Assembly (NCBI GenBank): GCA_963803875.1 | Contig: CAWDOA010000016.1 | Span: 124,001-188,000, forward strand | Source: JABDIY01 sp963803875 | GTDB lineage: Bacteria; Actinomycetota; Acidimicrobiia; Acidimicrobiales; SZUA-35 | Reading direction: 5' to 3' | Length of the DNA stretch: 64,000 nt | In this document: positions 36,996 through 44,787 of the stretch, in pieces | Layout: each line of letters opens with the position of its first letter | Position numbering within the stretch: the stretch's first letter is position 1 | Notes under the pieces: generated by a model | Told to the model about the DNA's origin: nothing | Databases searched by the model: none | Seen by the model: the letters and a program-made list of their open reading frames with translations, nothing else | Made by a program: the position numbers and the translations under genes

Positions 36996-39900
36996 GGACC
37001 CAGTTGGTTGATAGCCGAAGTCAGCGTCGAGGTACGCCTGCCCTGAGGTCACCGAAACAACCAGGGGATCACTGGTGGTCAGCACGTACCCGCCGGGAAC
37101 CGACGAGTCGACAACGTCGACGCGGTACGTGCCCGGAGCGAGATCGATGAAGTTGTACTGTCCACCGGCAGCTGTTGTTGCGGTAGCGACGACGTTCCCA
37201 GCCGTGTCGACCAGATCGATGGTCACGCCGTCGAGACCGGTGTCTCCGACGTCCTCAATTCCGTCACCGTCGTAGTCCTGGAAGACGGTGTCACCGATTG
37301 TTGCGGGGGCCACCATGCCGGCGTCAAAGGTGGGGTTGGAGCCCGATCCGGCCACAGCGAACGTACCCGTTCGGCCCGAGACAACATCGGCGTCACTGTC
37401 GACCGCGTCGTCACCGCCCTGGTTGACCGGCGAGAACGTGCTTCCGGCGGGAGTTGTGAACTCGATCTCATAGGTTCCCGGAGCGACAGCAAAGCCATAG
37501 CTGCCGTCGGCTGCGGTTGTGGTTGAACCGATGATTGCTCCGCCACCATCCAGGAGGTTGACGGCTACACCTCCGATACCGGGCTCGCCGCCGTCTTGTT
37601 CGCCGTCACCGTCGAGGTCGTCCCACACGAGGTCCCCGATGGACGCAGGCTCTACACCTGCGTCGACGGTGGTATTGGACTCTGCCGAGGTGATGCTGAT
37701 CGTCGGTGTCACCCCGGTTGCTGGCGCAACGTCGGAATCGACCGTGTCGTCGGCCCCGCTGTTGGCAGCCACGAACGAGAACCCTGGAGCGATGACCTCG
37801 ACGGTGTAGTCGCCTGGAACCACGCCGGTGAACTGATACGCGCCCGACGCATCGGTGGTATCGGTGGCGACGATCGCACCGCCGTCATCGATCAAGTTCA
37901 CCGTGAGTCCGCCCACGCCGGGTTCGCCTGGGCTCTGCACCCCATCGTTGTCCAGGTCAACCCATACACGGTCTCCAAGGGTGGCCTCTTCGAAGAGGCC
38001 GGCGTCCAGCGACGTCTCATCGGTGTCTCCGGCCAGAACCAGGACCGCAGTCCGACCGATCGCATCGGCGTCGGAATCGACGTCGTCGTCGCCACCGATG
38101 TCCTGAGGGCTGAGGCTGTAGCCAAGCGGCGCAACAAAGCGGATCTGATAATCCCCGGGGAGCAGGAGATCAAACACGTACGAACCGTCGGCGGCGGTAG
38201 TCGTTGCTGCGATCACCGATCCGGATCCGTTGAGCAGCTCGACCGTGACACCACCGAGGCCGGGTTCCCCAGGATCTTGAAGACCATCGGCGTTGGTATC
38301 GGTCCACACGAAGTCGCCGATGCTCGACGGCAGTACACCGGCATCGAGCGAGTCCACGTTCTGGCCGGACGCAATCGTGACCGGATCGCTCACACCTGAG
38401 GCGTCGAGGTCGGAGTCGACCGCATCGTCTCCGCCGACATCCTGCGCAGTGAAGACGAGATCGCTTTCGGGCACGCGCACCGAGTACGTGCCAGGAAGGA
38501 GCCCGCTGAACTGGTAGCTGCCATCGACTGCGGTGGTTGTGGTGCCGACGACGATGCCGCCGTCGTCCAGCAGGTCGACCTGCAGACCCGGGGCGCCCGG
38601 CTCACCCGCGTCCTGGATGCCATCGCCGTCGACATCGATCCACACCCGGTCACCGATGGAGCCCCGGCTCAGCACACCAGCGTCGATGGTGTCGTTCACC
38701 TCACCGGATTCGACGGTGAAGGGCGCTGTCTGGCTGGTTGCCTGATTGGCATCTGAGTCGAGCGAGTCGTCGGATCCAGCATCGATTCGTGTGAATTCGA
38801 ATGAACCCGGCACGGCGAACCGGACGCGGTAGGTGCCGGGGGCGACGCCGGTGAAGCTGTAGGAGCCATCGGCTGGGGTGGTGGTGGTCGCCACGACGGT
38901 TCCATCGTTGGCCAGGAGTTCAACGGAGGCGCCGCCGACGCCGGGCTCACCTGCGTCTTGAATACCGTCACCATCGAGGTCGTTCCAGACGAGGTTGCCG
39001 ATAGTTGCAGGTGCCACGAAGCCAGCGTCGAGGGTGTCGATGTCGTCGTTGGAGCTGAGCGTGACCGCAACGACGCCCGACGCATCGATGTCGGAGTCGG
39101 TGGCATCATCGCCGCCGGCATCGCGGGCCGTCGCCGTGTATCCAGCCGGTACCACGACGGCTACCAGGTAGTCGCCGGGCACCAGATTGGTGAAGAGGTA
39201 CGAGCCATCCGCAGCCGTGGTGGCGCTGGTGACGAGTACACCGCCAGCGGTTCGGATTTCGACCGTGACACCGCCGAGGCCGGGCTCACCGGCATCCTGA
39301 ACGCCATCGGCGTCCAGATCGTTCCACACGAAGTCGCCGAGCGATGCGGGCTGGAACAGGCCGGCATCGACCTCGAGTGTTCCCACGGTGGGCGTCACAA
39401 CGATCGGAGCCGTCACACCCGCTGGGTTCGCGTCGGAATCGACTGCGTCGTCAGAACCGGCGTCCTGGGAAGTGAACACATGCCCGGCCGGTGCGTTGAA
39501 CTGCACGGTGTAGGTTCCCGGCACGACAGCGCCGAACCCATAGGAGCCATCGGCTGCGGTCGTCGTGGTCTCGGTGACAGACCCGCCACTGTCGACCAGT
39601 TCGACCGTGACGCCGCCCAGCCCCGGCTCACCGGCGTCCTGAACGCCGTCGGCGTCCAGATCGGTCCATACGAAGTCACCCACGGCCGGGGGAAGCACTC
39701 CGGCATCGATCGAGTCGTTGTTCTCGCCGCTCACCAGAGTCACCACGCTGGTGGTGCCGGTGCCGTCGACGTCGGAATCGACCGCGTCATCGCCACCGAC
39801 GTTCTGGGCCGTGAACGTGAGGGTTGGGTCGACTACCACCACGTACTCACCGGGCGCCAAACCGGCGAAGTTGTATCCACCGCTGGCATCTGTGGTGGTA

Positions 39901-41792
39901 CCGGTCAGGACCGCCCCGCCGCTGGTGGTGAGGTTCACCGCTATGCCGGCGGCTCCAGGTTCGCCCGCGTCCTGGACACCATCTGCGTCGAGGTCATACC
40001 AGACGACATCACCGATCGAGGCTGGGGTGATGAGCCCTGCATCGAGATCGATGACCGTTTGGCCCGAAATCAGCGTGAGAAGCGCTGATTCGCCGGTCCC
40101 GGGGTTGACGTCAGAGTCAAGCGCATCGTCACCTCCGACGTCGATGGCTGAGAAGGTCGATCCGGGAGGCGAGGTCACTCGGATGCGGTACTGGCCGGGT
40201 TCAACCCCTGCGAAGTTGTAAGAACCGTCGCCGGCTGTCGTCGTGGTAGCTACCACGATTGCGCTGCTGTCCAGCAGGTCCACAGTTACCCCTCCGAGGC
40301 CGGGCTCTCCGCTGTCCTGCACACCGTCGCCGTTGAGATCGTCCCAAACGAAATCCCCCACTGAAGCCGGCGTCACAAATCCGGCGTCGATCGAGCTGTT
40401 GTTCTCGCTGGTGACAATCGAGACCGAGACGACACCGGAGGGGTCGATGTCGGAATCAGCCAGGTCGTTTCCACCGGCGTCGGCTGCGGTGGGAGCTGCT
40501 CCGCCGGGAGCGGTGAACGTCACGGTGTAGTCGCCAGGATCGAGGTCGGTGAAGCTGTAGCTCCCGTCGGCTGCGCTGGTCGTCGTGCCGACGACGGCGC
40601 CGGATCCATCGCGCAGCTCCACATCGACGGCCGAGATGCCGGGCTCGCCGGCGTTTTGCACGCCGTCGGCGTCGAGATCGTCCCAAACGAAATCGCCGAT
40701 CGAACCGAGCTGGTACAGGCCAGCGTCGACGGTCGTCAAGGAGGTATTACCCGGCACTGTGATCGTCGCAGTGACGCCCGCGGCGGAGGCGTCGGAGTCG
40801 ATCGTGTCATCGCCACCAACGTTCTGAGCTGTGAACACGTACCCGGCCGGCGCCGTGAAGCGGACTTCATAGTCACCCGGCAGCAGCAGACCGAACAGGT
40901 ATGAACCGTCGACCGCACTTGTGGTTGTGCCGATCACCGTTCCAACGTCGGTCAACAGCTCGACCGTCACGCCGGCAAGCCCGGGCTCGCCACCATCCTG
41001 GAGGCCGTTGCCGTTGCTGTCCACGAACACGCGGTCAGCGATGCTCGACGGGAGGATTCCTGCGTCGACCGAGAAGTTGCTCTGACCGGAGATGAGAGTT
41101 GCGGTATCGCTTCGTCCAGTGACGTCCACATCTGAGTCGATCGCGTCGTCTGCGCCGACGTTCTGGCCTGCGAATACCAAACCTGCACCAACCACCTGAA
41201 TCGAATAGTCGCCTGGCGCAAGATCGGTGAAGCTGTAAGACCCATCCGCCCCGGTTGTGGCGGTTGCGAGATCCGAACCGCCGGAGTCGAGTAGCTCGAC
41301 GGTGAGGCCGGGGACACCGGGTTCTCCGGGGCCCTGCACACCATCGCCATCCACATCGAACCAGATCCGATCCCCCAGCGAAGCCGGGGCAACCAGGCCG
41401 GCGTCGATGCTGGTCTCGGTCTGACCTGAAACCACTGCGAATTGATCGGTCTCGCCGGTCGATGGATCGGCGTCGGAATCGAAGAGATCGTTGCCGGTCT
41501 GATCCTGACCGGTGAGTTCATAGGTGCCAGTAGTCCCGAACCTGACCGAATAGGTTCCCGGGGAAACACCGGTGAAGCTGTAGGAGCCGTCTGCTGCGGT
41601 CGTGGTTGTCACGAGCACGGTCCCGTCGACAGCGAGCAGTTCGACCGTGATGCCGCCGACACCGGGCTCGCCAGTGTCTTGGACACCGTCGCCGTCGAGG
41701 TCGTCCCACACGAAGTCACCAATTGTCGCAGGGGTCACGAAGCCGGCGTCAACTGTCATGTCGTTCTCGCCTGAGTCGAGACTGATGGACAC
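34029..41792 (-). CDS. Giant surface protein, fourth fragment (SdrB-like repeats 17-31 and ten DUF11-like repeats)
   Basis: 2,587 residues. The first 1,580 or so are SdrB-like repeats 17 to 31; the last of these is atypical and closes with LDADFGYQPTG. The rest is ten DUF11/DUF7507-like repeats of about 100 residues, each with two conserved cysteines (APDCDN and Y-x-C-x-L) that could form an internal disulfide, and the recurring phrase FTITVTNTGD. Register is lost at 34069-34070, within the tenth repeat. Confidence 0.8.
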   Translation of the reverse strand: MSISLDSGENDMTVDAGFVTPATIGDFVWDDLDGDGVQDTGEPGVGGITVELLAVDGTVLVTTTTAADGSYSFTGVSPGTYSVRFGTTGTYELTGQDQTGNDLFDSDADPSTGETDQFAVVSGQTETSIDAGLVAPASLGDRIWFDVDGDGVQGPGEPGVPGLTVELLDSGGSDLATATTGADGSYSFTDLAPGDYSIQVVGAGLVFAGQNVGADDAIDSDVDVTGRSDTATLISGQSNFSVDAGILPSSIADRVFVDSNGNGLQDGGEPGLAGVTVELLTDVGTVIGTTTSAVDGSYLFGLLLPGDYEVRFTAPAGYVFTAQNVGGDDTIDSDASAAGVTATITVPGNTSLTTVDAGLYQLGSIGDFVWDDLDADGVQNAGEPGISAVDVELRDGSGAVVGTTTSAADGSYSFTDLDPGDYTVTFTAPGGAAPTAADAGGNDLADSDIDPSGVVSVSIVTSENNSSIDAGFVTPASVGDFVWDDLNGDGVQDSGEPGLGGVTVDLLDSSAIVVATTTTAGDGSYNFAGVEPGQYRIRVTSPPGSTFSAIDVGGDDALDSDVNPGTGESALLTLISGQTVIDLDAGLITPASIGDVVWYDLDADGVQDAGEPGAAGIAVNLTTSGGAVLTGTTTDASGGYNFAGLAPGEYVVVVDPTLTFTAQNVGGDDAVDSDVDGTGTTSVVTLVSGENNDSIDAGVLPPAVGDFVWTDLDADGVQDAGEPGLGGVTVELVDSGGSVTETTTTAADGSYGFGAVVPGTYTVQFNAPAGHVFTSQDAGSDDAVDSDANPAGVTAPIVVTPTVGTLEVDAGLFQPASLGDFVWNDLDADGVQDAGEPGLGGVTVEIRTAGGVLVTSATTAADGSYLFTNLVPGDYLVAVVVPAGYTATARDAGGDDATDSDIDASGVVAVTLSSNDDIDTLDAGFVAPATIGNLVWNDLDGDGIQDAGEPGVGGASVELLANDGTVVATTTTPADGSYSFTGVAPGTYRVRFAVPGSFEFTRIDAGSDDSLDSDANQATSQTAPFTVESGEVNDTIDAGVLSRGSIGDRVWIDVDGDGIQDAGEPGAPGLQVDLLDDGGIVVGTTTTAVDGSYQFSGLLPGTYSVRVPESDLVFTAQDVGGDDAVDSDLDASGVSDPVTIASGQNVDSLDAGVLPSSIGDFVWTDTNADGLQDPGEPGLGGVTVELLNGSGSVIAATTTAADGSYVFDLLLPGDYQIRFVAPLGYSLSPQDIGGDDDVDSDADAIGRTAVLVLAGDTDETSLDAGLFEEATLGDRVWVDLDNDGVQSPGEPGVGGLTVNLIDDGGAIVATDTTDASGAYQFTGVVPGDYTVEVIAPGFSFVAANSGADDTVDSDVAPATGVTPTISITSAESNTTVDAGVEPASIGDLVWDDLDGDGEQDGGEPGIGGVAVNLLDGGGAIIGSTTTAADGSYGFAVAPGTYEIEFTTPAGSTFSPVNQGGDDAVDSDADVVSGRTGTFAVAGSGSNPTFDAGMVAPATIGDTVFQDYDGDGIEDVGDTGLDGVTIDLVDTAGNVVATATTAAGGQYNFIDLAPGTYRVDVVDSSVPGGYVLTTSDPLVVSVTSGQAYLDADFGYQPTGSVAITKNPTTQAVVTGGSADFTITVTNTGASAITNAVVNDPLAPDCDQTVGSLAPGTSTTYACSLTDVTADFTNTASVSAEGPGGIPLDDSDTADVTIELPGITITKNPANQTVVVGGTASFTIRVTNTGDTALTNVTVSDPAAPLCDNPIGAMAVGETRSYNCDLSPVAVDFTNTASVVGDDPIGNQVSASDSADVDVISPAIQLIKNPATQSVVPNGTASFVLTVTNTGDAPLTNVEVSDPLTPDCDTTIGSLAIGETSTINCDLTGVTAGFVNTATVVGEDPTGSTVTDDDDADVTLLAPSVGIVKDPATQTIIAGSDASFTITVTNNGDATLSNVTVSDPEAPDCDNSIGTLAIGASATYGCVLTAVSADFTNTATVDAEDSGGNPLTATDTADVDVITPSITIVKDPANQSIVTGNTATFSITISNTGDADLVNVSVTDPLAPGCSQFIGNLAVAGTTTYNCDLTNVTSSFVNVASVTGEDPIGGTVTDDDTARVTVLTPSIEITKNPSSQQVLLGEDASFSITVTNTGDANLTSVEVSDPQAPDCDNVIGDLAVGAAVTYTCVLNNVAADFTNTAIVDAEDPQGGSVADSDGADVEVINPAISIVKDPASQSILTGTDATFNITVTNTGDVALTGVTVTDGPVPACDNSLGNLAVGASASYSCSQVNVTADFTNTIRVVGTDPIAGTVSDSDAADVAVLVPGINIVKTTSTPQVVLGGTASFDITVTNTGTAPLTNVEVSDPLAPDCDRTLGSLAPGETSTYSCTLAGLVGDVTNRATVTADDSSGTEHTDTDTVPVDVISPEILISKTPDDQTVIVNGAATFSISVTNVGDVQLADVTVSDVVAPDCDRVLGDLAPSSSTSYSCTLSDVTADFTNSATATGTHPVSGPVQSTDTADVTIITPGISITKTAVDSVIRYGSDAEFDIIVSNSGQTDLSNVTVTDAATPDCDNAIGDLALGAVVSYSCSLADGDRRLRQHCVGQR

Positions 41793-44787
41793 CAGACCCG
41801 AGGCGTCGACGTCGGAGTCGAGGCCATCGTCGGAGCCAGCGGTGGGGGCGGTCGGAACCGACCCCCCAGTCCGATGAAGGTGAGGGAGTAGTCACCGGGA
41901 ACGAGACCGGCGAACGAGTAGAAGCCGAGCATGGTGGTTGCCGACGCCACGAGGGTTCCGGATCCGTTGCGGAGTTCAACGACGACACCGTCGATCCCTG
42001 GTTCCCCGGCCTCCTGAAGACCATCGCCATCGAGATCGTCCCAGACGAAGTTGCCAATCGCCGCCGGGCGATACAAGCCAGCATCCACGTTGTCGACAAT
42101 GGTGTCGCCGGCAAGAGCGATCGAAGGCGACAATCCGGCGCCGTCAGCATCGGAATCAGCGGTGTCGTCGGCACCGGCGTCGGCACCGATGAAGGAATAG
42201 CCAGCCGGGGCGGCGAACCGGACGCCATAGGTGCCGGGTAGCAGCAGATCGAATTCGTAGGCCCCACCGGGGGTGGTTGTGTCGGTGGCAATGACGCCGC
42301 CGCCCGCATCAAGCAGCTCTACCGAGATGCCGGTCAGACCGGCTTCACCGGTGTCTTGAATGCCGTTGCCGTTGGTGTCTTCCCACACGAAGTCACCAAT
42401 CGACGAGGGCAGAATTCCGACGTCCAGATCGGTGATCACGAGACCGGAGGTGACCGTGACCAAGGCGCTCGAGCCGGACCCGTTCACATCGGAGTCAACC
42501 GCTGGGTCCGGACCGACACCTTGAGCGGTGAAGACGTAGCCGGCACCGGGAACCCGAATTGCATAGTCACCGGGTGCGAGGCCACCGAAGGAGTACGAAC
42601 CGTCGGCGAGGGTCACGGTTGATCCGACCACGGTTCCGCTCGCGTTCAGGAGTTCGATTGTGATCCCCGGCACACCGGGTTCGGAGCCGTCCTGGAGACC
42701 GTCACCGTCGATGTCGAACCAGACGAAATCACCAATCGACGCCCCGGCGACGAGACCGGCGTCGATCGAGGTGATGGCGTCACCCGAGATCACTGTGAAG
42801 AGGCCCGTTTCACCGCTGACCACGTTGGCGTCAGAATCAGCTGTGTCGTCGGGTCCCTGGTCGGCGGCGGTGAGACCATAGATACCACTGGGGGTGAAAC
42901 GAACCCGATAGTCGCCGGGCGCCACGTTGGCGAACGAGTACGAGCCATCACCGGCTGTGGTGGTGCTGGCAACGACGACACCGGCACCGTCGACCAAATC
43001 GACAGCAACGCCGCCGAATCCGACTTCGATCGCGCCCTGAATACCATCTCCGTCCAGGTCTTCCCACACGAAATCACCGATTGTCGCCGGCGTCACGAAC
43101 CCGGCGTCGATCGAAGTGTCGTTCTGGTTCGATGTCAGCGTGACCGTTGTCGATCCCGAGCCGTCTATGTCGGAATCTGCATTGTCTCCACCGGCATCGG
43201 CCGTTGTCGGGACCGACGTACCCGGAGCAATGAACGTCAGCTCGTAGGTGCCGGGTGTGAGTCCGGAGAATCCGTAGGAACCACCGGCGGCGGTTGTCGT
43301 GGTGGCAATCAGGGAGCCACCACCGTTGGAGCGCAGCTCCACGGTGACGCCATCGATTCCCGGTTCGCCGGCATCCTGGACCCCGTCACCGTCGAGATCG
43401 TCCCAAACGAAGTCGCCCAAGGTCGCCCTCTGGTAAAGGCCGGCATCAATGGTGCTGATGTCGGTGCCGCCGGCCAGGCTGATCGGAGCGGTCAGGCCGA
43501 ACGCGTCGGCATCGGAATCGACCGCGTCCCCGACCGCGTCCTGGGCTGTGAACTCGTATCCAGCCGGTGCGGTGAACCGCACGCGGTAGTCACCGGGAAG
43601 GAGGTTCTCGAACAGGTAGGAACCGTCGGCGGCCGATGTCGTCGTGGCCACGATGGACCCGACATCGTCGAGTAGCTCGACGGTGACGCCGGCAAGTCCG
43701 GGGTCGCCCGGTTCGGCCTGACCATCACCATCGAGGTCGACAAAGACCCTGTCGCCGATACTCGACGGGATGATGCCTGCGTCGACCGAGCTGTTCGCGT
43801 CGCCGGAGATCAACGTGATCGATCCACTGGCTCCGAGTCCGTCCACGTCTGAGTCCACAGCGTCGTCGCCACCGCTGTCCTGGGCGGTGAAGACCAGACC
43901 GGTTCCGACGACACGAATCGAGAAGTCCCCGGGGGCGAGCCCGGTGAATCCATAGGTTCCGGTGGCGTCGGTGGTATCGGTCGCCACCACCGAGTTGGTG
44001 CTGTCGAGCAGTTCGACGACGACTCCGGGTACGCCCGGTTCGCCGAGATCCTGTACGCCGTTGCCGTCTGAGTCGAACCACACGGTGTCTCCGAGCGAGG
44101 CCGGCGCAACGAGACCGGCATCCAGGGTGGGATTGCTGGCGCCGGAGACGAGGGTGAAGAGGCTCGTCTCCCCCGTGACCGGATCGGCATCGGAATCGGT
44201 GGTGTCATCGCCACCCTGGTCTTGAGCAACGAGTGAGTAGGCGCCGGTCGTTCCGAATCGAACTCGGTATGAGCCGGGCCCAACACCGATGAAGCTGTAC
44301 GAGCCGTCGACTGCTGAAGTGGTCGAGGCGATCACCGCACCGGATCCGTCGAGCAGGTCGACCGGAACCCCGTCGAGGCCGGGCTCGCCCGCATCGCGGA
44401 CTCCATCGCCGTCGAGGTCATCCCAGACCAGATCGCCGATCGAAGCCGGGGTCACGAAGCCGGCGTCGATCGAGCTGTCGATCACGCCCGATGTGAGGTT
44501 GATGGAGACCGATCCGGCCGCATCAGCATCAGAGTCGACCGCATCGTCTCCGCCTGCATTGGAGATTGTGGCTGACGTGCCCGCGGGCGACACGAACGTG
44601 ACCGTGTAGTCACCAGGCGTAAGGTCGGTGAAGCTGTAGAATCCGCCCGTCGCTGACGTTGTCGTTCCCACCACGACGCCGCCGGCATCCCGCAACTCCA
44701 CGACCACCCCATCGATTCCGGGTTCGCCGATGTCCTGGACTCCGTTGGCGTCGAGATCGTCCCAGACGAAGTTGCCCACCGAGGCGG
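37988..44787 (-). repeat. Five tandem copies of a four-domain SdrB super-repeat (about 1.36 kb period)
   Basis: SdrB-like repeats 9-28 fall into the order A-B-C-D five times. A ends in DAGFVTPA (once DAGFVAPA), B mostly in DAGLVAPA or a close variant (the fifth copy has DAGVLSRG), C in DAGILPS-like endings and carries GVPG- or GAPG-type phrases, and D ends in DAGLYxxA or DAGLFxxA. Super-repeat boundaries fall near 44787, 43431, 42065, 40710, 39350 and 37988, spacings of 1355-1366 bp. Confidence 0.8.
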
